64,000 nt of DNA, taken from positions 283,236,284 through 283,300,283 of the forward strand of contig CM060900.1 in assembly GCA_030762935.1 (NCBI GenBank). The letters are read 5' to 3'. Below the pieces are notes generated by a model. It did not search any database. It worked only from the letters and a program-made list of their open reading frames with translations, and was not told the DNA's origin. The stretch is from Hymenopus coronatus (Eukaryota; Arthropoda; Insecta; Mantodea; Hymenopodidae). Below, one piece after another: positions 54,592 through 64,000 of the stretch (its first letter is position 1; the number at the start of each line of letters is the position of its first letter). The translations under genes and the position numbers were made by a program.

Positions 54592-55903
54592 CGAGGGGCA
54601 TACTGAAAGTCATGAGCAACACTGTTTTACAATGTTAATATTTATTTTTAAGCCAAACCAAATACATCATCATAATCTACAGACTTTCTTTCACTTTTCG
54701 ACATAGTCTCCATTGTTTTGCACACATTTTTCCCATCGTTCTACAAGTTTGAAAATGCCCTTGTGATAGAACTCCGTTTCAGCTGCCCGCAGATCCTGAC
54801 GCATTGCTTTCCGAATATCCTCCAGCGTCTCGTAGCGTTGGCCACGCATCTGCTCCTTCACAGAACCGAAAAGATGGTAGTCGGAGGGTGCCAAGTCGGG
54901 ACTGTAGGGAGGATGTGGAAGAGTTTCCCACCCTAATGCCCTGATCTTCTCCATAGTGGCATGGGCAGTATGCGGACGCGCATTATCCTGATGAAGGATG
55001 ATCCTCTTTCCAGGGCGTTTATCACGCAAAGCCCGACGGAGCTTCAGAAGTGTCTTGAAGTAGCGGGCAGAATTTATGGTTTGTCCAGGTTCAAGAAAGT
55101 CAACCAGAATGCAACCTTGTGCATCCCAAAAGACACTTCCTATAACTTTTCCTACAGACTGCACTGTCTTCGCTTTCTTCTTCGATGGTGAGTTCAAGTG
55201 GTGCCATTCCATACTCTGACGTTTCGTTTCTGGCTCATAGTGATGGAACCAGCTCTCATCTCCAGTCACAATACACGTCAAAAATTCATCACCTTCATTA
55301 TGAAATCTCTGAAGAAGGTTTTGTGCAATGGTTCTTCTCTGAAGTTTGTGGTCTTCAGTCAATAAACGGGGGACCCAACGGGCACAGACCTTTCGATAAC
55401 CCAAGCTGTGGATCATTTCTTGCACTGCACTATGTCCTATTCCAAGTTTCGCAGCAATTTGATACACAGTGAAACGCCTATCTCCTGTAATGAGCTCATC
55501 AATTCTTTCCTTGTTGCGTTCTGTAGAGGCAGTTCGAGGACGCCCTCTACGAGGCGCATTTTGCAGACTCGTGTTTCCATCTTTGAAATGTTTCACCTAT
55601 CTTCTAACACTGCTGGCACCCATGCAGACACCTCCATACGCACGATGAAGTCTGAGATGAATTTCAGGAGCAGATTTTCCTTCTTTCACAAGGAATTCAA
55701 TGACAGCACGCTGTCGAAACGAAACATCAATGTCAGCCGTTTTTCAAACACCGTCTGTGGTCACGTGATAGAAGCTAATGACGTCACAATATGTCAACAT
55801 GTGGCTTAAAGTCTGTAGATTACGATCCTGCAATTCGTTTCGTTACATTGTTGAAATTTAAATTTTTACAATGGGTTGCTCGTAACTTTCAGTATGTCCC
55901 TCG
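54592..55903 (-). mobile_element. mariner transposon, nearly intact, TA-flanked
   Basis: 1312 bases with 29-base terminal inverted repeats that match at 26 positions (left CGAGGGGCATACTGAAAGTC, right reversed CGAGGGACATACTGAAAGTT). It is flanked by TA at 54590-54591 and 55904-55905. Size, ends and a D,D34D transposase on the minus strand fit mariner exactly. It is the youngest-looking DNA transposon in the window. Confidence 0.93.
54691..55770 (-). pseudogene. mariner transposase, D,D34D, one nonsense codon near the N-terminus
   Basis: Cut-and-paste transposase acting at TA sites. The long open part (55596-54691) has 'APRRGRPRTAST' (AT-hook-like linker), the second helix-turn-helix, 'IVTGDESWFHHYEP' (first D), 'RIILHQDNARPHTAHA' (second D) and 'PHPPYSPDLAPSDYHLF' (third D, 34 residues after the second). 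It ends 'NNGDYVEK'. Upstream in the same frame 'RQRAVIEFLVKEGKSAPEIH' supplies the first helix-turn-helix. That part is separated by a TAG at 55599-55597 where mariners usually have Trp (TGG), and the expected start codon is ACG in place of ATG near 55740. Without these two changes the reading frame would be complete, so this copy is recently dead. Confidence 0.92.
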
Positions 55904-55905
55904 TA

Positions 55906-56480
55906 GCAGCAATCATCATGAATTATAAAACAAAGAAAAATTCTGACTGTTTGCTTGGCAATGTATTAGATGAAGCTGACAATTCGTGCTCTTTGTTTTT
56001 GGAATACATATTGAAATACTTCTTTTGTATTGTGTACTGCAATGTGCTTTTGCTTCTACAAGTCGTGTCTTCTTTCTCTGTATTTCTATTTTACATATCT
56101 TGCAGCTCATTCTGTCGTCATACCACATCCTCCCTACCAAATTCATCCATTGTATAGGCCGGTATCTTATGTCCCTTTTGTTTCGACATTTGTATTTTTA
56201 TGAGAACTAATTGCAGGTTTGTATTTGTCACCTGAGCCGACACAATTTGCACAACTAGCACCGTTTGGGGGGGGGCCTTCAGGTGTAAACTATTTGACAA
56301 TCTGGATTGAGAGGAAATTAATGCTATGAGGAAGGATACAAGACCATGTGTTTGAATTGCAGTCTTTAAGGAACTTTATTATTGCACGGTAACCTGGTCT
56401 TTGGCAAGGCTGTAATATAGTACTGATGCTGGCGGGAAAAGGGACAGAAAGTTTATGTAGAGAGCAGAACAGGGGAAAAC
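55906..56480. other. Spacer without recognised genes
   Basis: Several overlapping 60-93-codon frames on both strands. None has a domain I recognise. Confidence 0.4.
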
Positions 56481-56484
56481 GTTG

Positions 56485-56590
56485 GGAATTGTAACGGGAC
56501 GCGAATTTCACATATGTCATGCAGAATAGCAACTGTGGTTGGAGTTAAGGAGGAGCCAACCACAACGTCCAATAGCAGACGCGTAATGAA
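56485..56590 (+). repeat. Short inverted duplicate of 58600-58712
   Basis: 'GCGAATTTCACATATGTCAT' plus the following 'GCAGAATAGCAACTGTGG' matches the reverse complement of the later segment over about 100 bases at roughly 80% by eye. The two segments lie about 2.1 kb apart in opposite orientation. They may be ends of one larger unit. Confidence 0.6.
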
Positions 56591-56690
56591 AACAGAAGGA
56601 AGACACGGTAATACAAACACATGGTGGAGTAGATATATTTAATACATGTAACAATCACTGACGAACCTTTTAAAAATATATATATTTACA

Positions 56691-57590
56691 AAGAAAGGTG
56701 TGCATATATTTTCAATTTAGAATCTAATAATGTACTTATAACGTAATTATAATATGTATAATGTGGGTATACACATACAATATTAAGTCCTCCTGTAAAG
56801 TTTACCCAGTGCATAAGTGGTATATTACCTATTGCTTCGAATTGCAAGGTAAATAGAGATTATGCAGTTACGTTTAACCTAGGCCTAAAAAAGAGAAACT
56901 GATAATCAATTGCACTGTTATTGACGGCCCAAGACCTCGTAACAACTGTTATTTATTTGCCGTGTTCGCAGCACATGTGCACATTCACATTTGCCATTTA
57001 CAAATATATAATATGTATTTATATTATTCATTAAATTCATTTTTTTTTTTTTTTGTGTGTGTATAGGTACTCATATTAATAAGTTTATACACTGTCAGCT
57101 TTCTGCAATGATGAATTGCAAAGTAAAGCTTCGTTATCCTTTGCAAGTAAAGAAAGGTGTGTATTTTCAACTTAAAATCTAATATATAATGACACTTATA
57201 ATATAATTATAATATGTATAATGTGGGTATTCACCTATAGCATTGAGTTATCCTGTAAAGTTTAAGTGAATAAGTGATCAGCTACCTACTGCGTCGAATT
57301 TCAAAGCAAATAGATATTATGCAAATAGGTGCCTTCAAGGAGAAATTGAACGCCAGTGCCACTCTATTAGTAACGGTCAAAGACCTCGTATCCACTGTCA
57401 ATTATTTGCCGTGATGGCGGGGTCAGAATTTTTAATGCATGATATCATTGCACTCTCATATTTTTCATTTCGAAATATATAATATGGATTTATATTATTC
57501 ATTTAATTTATATTTTTACATATATTCGAATATTAATAAGTTTATAAATTATCTCTTTCTGCTGTCTTGCGAAGCTAAATTCAAATTACT
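56691..57590. repeat. Diverged tandem duplication, period 459 bp
   Basis: Two copies start at 'AAGAAAGGTGTG' (56691 and 57150). They share 'AATTATAATATGTATAATGT', 'CCTGTAAAGTTTA', 'CAAAGACCTCGTATCC'/'CAAGACCTCGTAACAA', 'TTATTTGCCGTG' and 'AATATTAATAAGTTTATA'. They differ by small indels and substitutions, so the duplication is old. It could be a remnant of a satellite array. No coding motif. Confidence 0.8.
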
Positions 57591-57659
57591 AAAGGAGGTG
57601 ATCAGTTCTAACGTAAGTAATATTTTTAATTTAGTTTTCCTGCAACTTCCATTTTTGCG

Positions 57660-57985
57660 TGCATAATCGAACATTTCGAAAAATCTTCCAAGTAAAAGGT
57701 AGTTTGGTGTTGGGGCATTGTCTGAAAATCTTCGTGTTGCATCCTTGGAAGATACGCAACTTATAAACGAAGTTTGGTGTTTAACTGTTTCATTTTTGAG
57801 TTATACTGCACACGCACTTGCCCACGAAAACAAACCTTTTTCTAAAAATGTTTCTTTTAAATTCAGGGAACCTCATATCATGTATTTCAGGTAAAATATT
57901 GGTATCGTATTTTTGGGTGGAATACAATACCTTCTCTACTTACTATATACATTGTACTTACGTGTAGAGAAAGTAATAAGTACAT
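57660..57985 (-). repeat. DR1 terminal half, minus strand
   Basis: Blocks 'CATTTCGAAAAATCTTCCAA', 'GTTGCATCCTTGGAAGATAC', 'CATTTTTGAGTTATACTGCA', 'GGTAAAATATTGGTATCGTA' and the terminal palindrome at 57931-57974. The other half of the unit is absent, as if truncated at 57660. Confidence 0.75.
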
Positions 57986-58107
57986 TTAAGAATCAGTAAC
58001 AATAATAATCAGTTGGTACGTCCTGTTAATTAAAATTAGCTAACCTTCACCAAATAAGTAATAATTGAAATACTGAATGAACGTGGTAGATAAAAGAAAT
58101 GAGTGAA

Positions 58108-58150
58108 AATAAAGCCCGCGCGCGCGCACACACACATACACACACACACT
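58108..58150. repeat. CG/CA microsatellite
   Basis: CGCGCG followed by CA repeats, next to the family E SINE. Confidence 0.9.
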
Positions 58151-58151
58151 T

Positions 58152-58380
58152 TTTCAGGGTAGTGTTTAACGCCCGCTTTTACTGCTCTGGCACCGCAGGC
58201 GATGACACTGATGATACATGAAGATGGAGCCCCGGTGGAATGAGATGGCGGGGGAAACTGGAGAACCCGGAGAAAACCCGCCTCTGCGCCGCTTTGTCAC
58301 ATACGGTCGCTCGGGATCGAACCTGGGCCATCTAGGTGACCGGCGAATTGTCTGACCACTCGGCCACGGCGCGACCACAC
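58152..58380 (-). repeat. SINE family E, full-length
   Basis: Minus strand: head 'GGTCGCGCCGTGGCCGAGTG', A-box-like 'GGCCGAGTGGTCAGACAATT', B box 'CAGGTTCGATCCCGAGCG', a GC-rich body ('GGGTTTTCTCCGGGTTCTCC') and 3' end 'AGCGGGCGTTAAACACTACC'. It lies inside a CA microsatellite, so its target duplication is masked. It looks like a Ser/Leu-type tRNA-derived SINE. The truncated relative is at 19.48 kb. Confidence 0.8.
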
Positions 58381-58499
58381 ACGCACACAATTAGTATAGT
58401 TAAAGTTATATTCTTACTGCGTAAAGTGATTTAACAGCATTTGTTTTTTAATTAGTGACCAAAATGCTATAACAGTAATGATATTACAGTTCTCGTGCT

Positions 58500-58712
58500 T
58501 TAAAAGAAATTCATTCTATCTATTTCTTCTTGTATCGTCATGTCTTCAATAGCTGAAGTCATTGTGCACACAGTTGATTTGCGATTAATGGCCGCAATCA
58601 AGTTTCTCTGAAAACCCGCATTAATCAGCGCTTCTTCTAATTGGACGTAGCGTTTGACTCCTCCCACGGTTGCGATTCTGCATGACATATGTGAAATTCG
58701 CTAACGGGACCA
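58500..58712 (-). other. Short open frame of unknown nature, linked to an inverted duplicate
   Basis: The minus-strand frame 58688-58500 reads 'MSCRIATVGGVKRYVQLEEA' and ends 'EEIDRMNFF'. It is 62 residues, basic then acidic, with no domain I recognise. Its first third overlaps the roughly 100-base segment repeated in inverse orientation at 56485-56590, where the frame is not kept. It may be part of an unrecognised mobile element. I do not claim a gene. Confidence 0.3.
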
Positions 58713-58719
58713 ACGGAAA

Positions 58720-60600
58720 GCAATATGATTCAGTTCAGCGAATTCCCCTGGGTCAGAAGGACATGCTGGATTCGATGAGAGGAAGACAATGAAGATGTTG
58801 AGGGTAGCATCCATGACCAAATTGTCACCGTTATCGAAGGGTAGTTCATTCCCATTTAACCCCTCCCCTTCCACAACGCACTTGCCGACAAGGCATTTTA
58901 CTTCATACTACTGTCAAAGCAGTACCGGAATCGGGTAGTAACTTGCAAACACTGTTGATGGCTGTATGGAATTTCAAGGTTTTTAATGCTGGTAAGTTTA
59001 AAGTTAAAAGTACAGTTTCTTTGTACTTAAATAATAAGAAAAGGCAAAGTTTTATATAGTAGAGCACTTACCTCTATGTATAGATGAAATTCTAGCACAA
59101 GTTTGGGTTTGAAAAATAACTATTGTTTTGATTAGAAATAATTGAATACCTCCGTATTGGGAGGTGTTGGTTCAATTTCCGGCAAAATACGGCAATATTA
59201 GGTTCACTGAACAGAAATTACTGAGCCTATTTAGTTTGTTCTTTTAGTTTAACTAGGTATAGTGAAATTACTTGCCTCCTAGTCAGTATGACATATGATA
59301 TTTTAATCATATAAGCTATACCGTAATTAAATAAACCTACTTTAATGGGAACAGAATAGAGGAAATACAAGCAGATTTACTTTCAGCATTTTCAGAATGA
59401 AACTGTTGCATGAAAACTTCATATTGCAGCATCTTACACAGTAAGCAACAGGAGGCATGCGATTCTTAGTAGATATACTGGAGTTGCTTGGCTCTAAACT
59501 AACAAGTAACAAGGTAGCTAAACACTCTATATCTAGCTCTACCATCCATTCCAAACGATAGAATGATGCGCTGAACGTTCCAGTTGGTAGAGACTCGTCA
59601 ACAAGAAATGCAAGAGTAAGTATTGTACAAATATTGTGAGTTGGTGCAAAAACATACAGTACTAGTGATTGGAGTTTTGTTTTCGTAGTTTCTGAAAACT
59701 ATTTTGGGTTATTTCTTATGGCGTAAGACTGCAAATGATTGGAATATCTCTTCATATTTCAAAGCAAGTTAGATCATGTTACATAGGCATAAAAATGGAC
59801 ATTTAAAAGAAAAGCTTCCTGTTTAGAAGCACTTTCATTTGCTCTTCAGAATCCTAAGTTAAGAATAATTACGTTGCTGAGAGAAAAAAAAAGTATTACA
59901 CCTGCCTTCAGTATCAGCAACTTTTTCTGTTTGGAAAGTTATCAAAATGTAACTTAAATAAACAAACACATTCATCACCATCTCTTATCTGCCACACAGA
60001 AGTATGCACATATTTACTATATGCAACTTAGTGTCTGAAAATCTGCTTATTAAATCTGCATGCTTGAGAGTCTCCTCATGTAGAATGTCTCATATGTCTC
60101 CGTTTATAATTTTTGCTATCCTTTGCTAAGGGCATGTTCTTTTAATGCTTCCACGTTTTGTGAAATATATAGGTGGCTCTAAAATTACATGGCATCTGGC
60201 GGCAGTTCTCTTCGTTTTGGTAGTAATATAATAAAATTACCATGACTGTCAGTAAATGCTTCACCTTTTGCAAAGCTCAATGGACACTATTGAGTTTTTA
60301 TTTGACTCACCCTGATCCCGGCGGATGCTTCGTAACCACTTTTCTTTCATCTCAGAATCAGTAGTTACATGACCTTCTTCTTTAAAGCTGACGTAATTGC
60401 TTCTACACATAGGAACATAGCACTTCCTGGGCATCTGCAGGCAGAAAAATGATGGAATTGGTTACTTCTGCTTTAAATTTTCACAACGTGTCATGTAAAT
60501 GATAACATTATAAATAAATGTGTTACTTGTACTTACCTTGCTGTACGTGGTAAACCTAGACTTATTACAACAATAAAGCGCCTTTAATTGAAATGTTATT
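58720..60600. other. AT-rich region without recognised genes
   Basis: A weak tRNA B-box-like 'GGTTCAATTTC' at about 59170 follows 'CCTCCGTATTGGGAGG', but no cloverleaf forms. Otherwise featureless. Confidence 0.5.
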
Positions 60601-60617
60601 CATTACACGTATATGTA

Positions 60618-61494
60618 CAGGGCTACTACAAAAGAAATAGACAACTTCAACTGCCTGTAAAATAAAAACTATTAGAGATAGCAACCTAATTATTCTGGAG
60701 GTATGTTGAGAAACTCTCAAAGTTTCGTTTGTTACTATTGGTAACGCTGTAGTGTTTTGTTTGTTGTTGCAGAAGCTGAAATGGCGGAAAATCCTTTGGA
60801 AAAGGCATATTGCGTGTTGGAATTTGCTAGAACGCAATCAGCAACTGTTGTCCAAGGACATTTTAGAACACATTACCACAAAACGGCACCGACTAGACAG
60901 TCAGTCTACAACTGGTATAGAAAATTCGAGACAACGGCATGTTTGTGCAAAGGGAAAAGCTCGGGAAGCCCAAGAGTTTCGGAAGAAAACGTTGAACGTG
61001 TTCGTTCTGCATACATAAGAAGCCCACAGAAATCGACATCTAGGGCAAGCATGCAATTACAAATTCCACAGCAAACTGTATGGAAAATCTTGCGGAAGCA
61101 ACTGCAAATGATGCCTTACAGATTACAGATGTTGCAGTTTCTGAGTGAAGAAGATAAGGTCATACGGCGTGACTTTTGTATCGACATGTTGCGACATGAT
61201 GAAGACGATTTGTGAGCGCATCATTTCATTTTTGTGGTAACGTGTTCTAAAATGTCGTTGGACAACAGTTGCTGATTGCGTTCTAGCAAATTCCAACACG
61301 CAATATGCCTTTTCCACAGGATTTTCCGCCATTTCAGCTTTTGCAACAACAAACAAAACACTACAGCGTTACCAATAGTAACAAACAAAACTTTGAGAGT
61401 TTCTCAACATACCTCCAAAATAATTAGGTTGCAATCTCTATAGTTTTTGTTTTACAGGCAGTTGAAGTTGTCTATTTCTTTTGTAGTAACCCTG
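60618..61494. mobile_element. Palindromic (fold-back) Tc1/mariner-superfamily derivative
   Basis: 877 bases flanked by TA (60616-60617 and 61495-61496). The outer arms are 60618-60883 and 61231-61494, about 265 bases each, and match at roughly 94% when inverted. They begin CAGGGCTACTACAAAAGAAA and, reversed, CAGGGTTACTACAAAAGAAA. The arms include the 5' part of a transposase gene, so the element carries that part twice, facing inward. The 350-base centre holds the rest of a truncated frame. It is a deletion plus inverted-duplication derivative. Confidence 0.92.
60757..61215 (+). pseudogene. N-terminal half of a Tc1/mariner-superfamily transposase (DUF4817-like)
   Basis: 152 residues: 'MAENPLEKAYCVLEFARTQS', a helix-turn-helix region ('PTRQSVYNWYRKFETT'), then 'SEENVERVRSAYIRSPQKST' and 'RASMQLQIPQQTVWKILRKQ', and ends 'FCIDMLRHDEDDL'. 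This is the DNA-binding half typical of the insect DUF4817 transposases. The catalytic DDE core is missing because the right arm starts there. The first roughly 45 residues are encoded a second time in the right arm on the minus strand (61356 onward). It could still encode a DNA-binding protein that recognises the ends. Confidence 0.8.
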
Positions 61495-61496
61495 TA

Positions 61497-63020
61497 TAAT
61501 GATAGATGCTGTATATTACACACATTTCGAATTGTTTCCACTTTATCACCATAATTAACCATATTAGTTGCGCCTCTAGCAGAAAGCTTTCTGCCGCCAA
61601 AACAGCCTCTGATAGATGTTGCCAAACTTGCCAGATTTCGGCTTGTAACTATAGACGACTATGGTCTTACCTTTTGTGTTAAGAAGGAGGAATCTCTCCC
61701 CCCCCCCCCCATCTCCACAGCAACCTTTCATCTCTACAACATCCTTCCATTTCCTATTATAAAGGAGACGTTTACACATGCGTTTGTGAATTCCACTAAA
61801 GAATATGTGCTTAGTAACTGTGAGACATTAAGGAACAATGTTTAGCAGGGAAGTAACAAAGTGTTTTCGACCAAACATCTTATATCTTGTGTATAAAGTA
61901 TATATTCTAATTGGCGGTTACATACCTGTGAGCTACTGTGAATCTCCATTTATTCATCGATCTTCCACTTAATTGCCTAAGCGTTGTGAAGTGAGGGTTG
62001 TTAAAATTCATAAAACTTTTTGAATTCCTTTGTTCCGGAGTAATGAACGGTTACCTGTTACACTCAGAGAGCACAAATTGTAGAGGCGTAGCATCAATGG
62101 ATGTGGATGCTGTATTACATATCCCATTAGTGTCTTACTTGACAAGCTTTCTGCTATATTAAGATATAAGCCATTAAAAATTTTGAACAACCAATCTTCC
62201 ATGAAATGCTGTTCAGCTTACTTTGCAAGCCATGGAAAAGTGCAGGTAAATGCAGATTATCATGTCCATAGCCAATGTGTCAAACGATGTGTGCGCAGTG
62301 GATATGGTACACCTTGTTTTATGTTAAGGTGATATTTCTCAAGCATTTTTCTTAATAGTGAAAATAAAAAATTGTACTTCTAATTACTTCTGAACGTATT
62401 AGATTAAACATAGGCATTTTGGACGGTAATTGTGAGTGAACACATATGAAATATGCACAAAGTAACTGAGAGCAGAATATATCTGTGTGGGTCACCATGA
62501 GGGAATCAGGTGCTGTAGAGTAAACGAATATGAAATCTGGGAGTTGTACAATCAGTAACCGTAAACGAGAGAACTCCACAGTTTTACGTTTTCCTTTAAG
62601 CACCGGTTCTACAATGACCCGATAAGCCTGCCTATAGTTATTCACCAAAGAATTTTATCTGGCCGATAAGCAAAGCTTTCGTTCTACACTCACACATCTT
62701 CCTCTGGATAGTAACCCTCTAGGATAGGATGTAGAGTGTTAAGTTTGCCATTCTGAATTCGAAGGAAGCGCCTTTTGAAGCAGGCCACAACAAACAAAAT
62801 GAAAGGTAGTTTATACCAGGGGAATTCTTTTGCCATGTTTTAGAATAAAATAGAAGAGATGACGACTGCGAAAGTGTGTTAAACCTCGTAGAAGCATGTA
62901 ATATGGACAGGAACATAAAGTCTGATGCTAATAATTACGTTTGGGTTCACAATACCTTACTTCTCTGTTACTTTTACTTGTGTACTTCTCGTTTCCTTAT
63001 ACTCCTTCTCCTACACCGAA
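61497..63020. other. AT-rich region without recognised genes
   Basis: A C-run lies at about 61700-61711. Frames of 64-98 codons on the minus strand show no motif. Confidence 0.5.
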
Positions 63021-63035
63021 ATTAAAGCACACTGA

Positions 63036-63042
<7 letters not shown>

Positions 63043-63082
<40 letters not shown>
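63043..63082. repeat. GA microsatellite
   Basis: About twenty GA units. Confidence 0.95.
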
Positions 63083-63084
<2 letters not shown>

Positions 63085-63087
<3 letters not shown>

Positions 63088-63700
63088 TATGTGTATACGA
63101 GTGAATGTTAAAAACCACATATTTTGACAATTCTTTCAATATTGAAAAATCAAAGATTTTGTAACCGGAATGGGCTATAAAATGCCTTGAATTCATAAAA
63201 TACTAATAAGGGTTTGCAAAGCCTGTATATTAGAATATGGACAAACTGGATATATAAAAGAACATACTGCGAGGACTGTCGGGGTAGAAGTTAAGAAGTG
63301 AGACGTTACACTTATGTAAATATCGGTATTTTTCATTCATTAATACTAGAAATTCCTGGACTTTTCGAAATGGAAATTATAGGGGATAAAGGGAGAGCAT
63401 GAACTAAACAACCGTTAGATTGTACTCTGATTTCATAAATGTCAGCGGGAGGTATATAAAATGAATTAAACAGCTGGGAAACTCACATACTTGTTACGCT
63501 TTTTGGCATTTGGAGTGTGTTATTTGATGTCGAGGGTCCTAATTGTAAGCCGCAAAGCACAGTTGAGGGGTCGCCCCCATCGAAAGCCCCAATCATCCGC
63601 TTAATAGGAAGAACTCCAAAACATCATTCGAGTTTTAAAGGCTGCGTGTGAGAAGTTTAAAATCCAGTATTAGTTCCTCGCCGTCGTCCAATAAATGCAA
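63085..63700. other. Spacer without recognised genes
   Basis: A GC-richer patch at 63530-63600 has no recognised boxes. Confidence 0.4.
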
Positions 63701-63705
63701 ATTTT

Positions 63706-64000
63706 ACTTTCTTTACACGCACTGTATACATAGTTTATAGAGGAGGTATTGCACTCCACCCAAAAGTTTGATGCCAAGGTTTCTCCGGAAATACACGTTT
63801 TAGATTTTTAGAAAAAATATCCACGTGTCAGTGTGTCCATGTGTCTGTAACGAAAAGTCTGTAAAATACCAAACTTGGCACTTAAGTTAAGTATCTTCGA
63901 AGGATGCGACGCGAAGGTTTTGAGGAAAATGCCCTTGCCCCAAACTACCCTTTACATGGAAAAGACAATGAAAATTGTAATTTTATAAAAAAAAATGGCT
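63706..64000 (+). repeat. DR1 dispersed repeat, left half, cut by the window end
   Basis: Starts with the terminal palindrome (63706-63746), then 'GCACTCCACCCAAAAGTTTG', 'CTCCGGAAATACACGTTTTA', 'TAACGAAAAGTCTGTAAAAT', 'ACCAAACTTGGCACTTAAGT', 'ATCTTCGAAGGATGCGACGC' and 'AACTACCCTTTACATGGAAA'. It continues beyond the window. Confidence 0.8.

Overview
The window looks like AT-rich, repeat-dominated nuclear DNA from an arthropod, probably an insect or a close relative. The grounds are an I-clade LINE with an ATC-type tail, CR1/L2-like LINEs, several mariner/Tc1 families, a THAP/P-like transposon and many tRNA-derived SINEs. I cannot name the species. There are no bacterial operons, CRISPR arrays, rRNA genes or intact canonical tRNA genes. 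I found no convincing intact host protein gene. The best host-gene candidate is a short GC-rich stretch near 16.1-16.43 kb that could hold a first coding exon.

Layout. 1.9-12.0 kb is a three-level nest: a tRNA-derived SINE was split by a roughly 5.7 kb I-clade LINE (minus strand, 12-bp target duplication), and that LINE was split by a roughly 4.2 kb CR1/L2-like LINE (minus strand). 12.5-20.5 kb holds a GC-rich repeat, a diverged copy of an unnamed dispersed repeat (called DR1 here), SINEs, the possible exon and a head-to-head minisatellite. 21.2-23.5 kb holds a 75-bp direct repeat and a decayed THAP/P-like DNA transposon. 24-35 kb is mostly non-coding, with DR1 copies, SINEs and a tRNA-like fold-back. 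36.1-37.5 kb is a decayed TA-flanked Tc1/mariner-superfamily transposon, and 38.65-39.1 kb a probable solo LTR. 41.7-45 kb carries two DR1 copies. 47.0-49.05 kb is a second copy of the I-clade LINE with its middle missing but both ends present. 49.98-52.1 kb is a remnant of a different LINE. 52.85-55.9 kb carries two mariners, one badly decayed and one with a nearly full D,D34D transposase. 56.7-57.6 kb is a diverged 459-bp tandem duplication. 60.6-61.5 kb is a palindromic Tc1/mariner derivative. DR1 begins again at the right edge.

How the parts relate. The window is a record of repeated transposition. The LINEs would have supplied reverse transcriptase, and the SINEs (several with visible target duplications) presumably used such machinery. 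DNA transposons are represented by near-intact, decayed and fold-back forms. Every large transposon ORF has at least one visible lesion, and the most complete are the mariner at 54.6-55.9 kb and the CR1/L2-like LINE at 4.8-9.0 kb. Family names rest on motifs I could read by eye. No database search was run.
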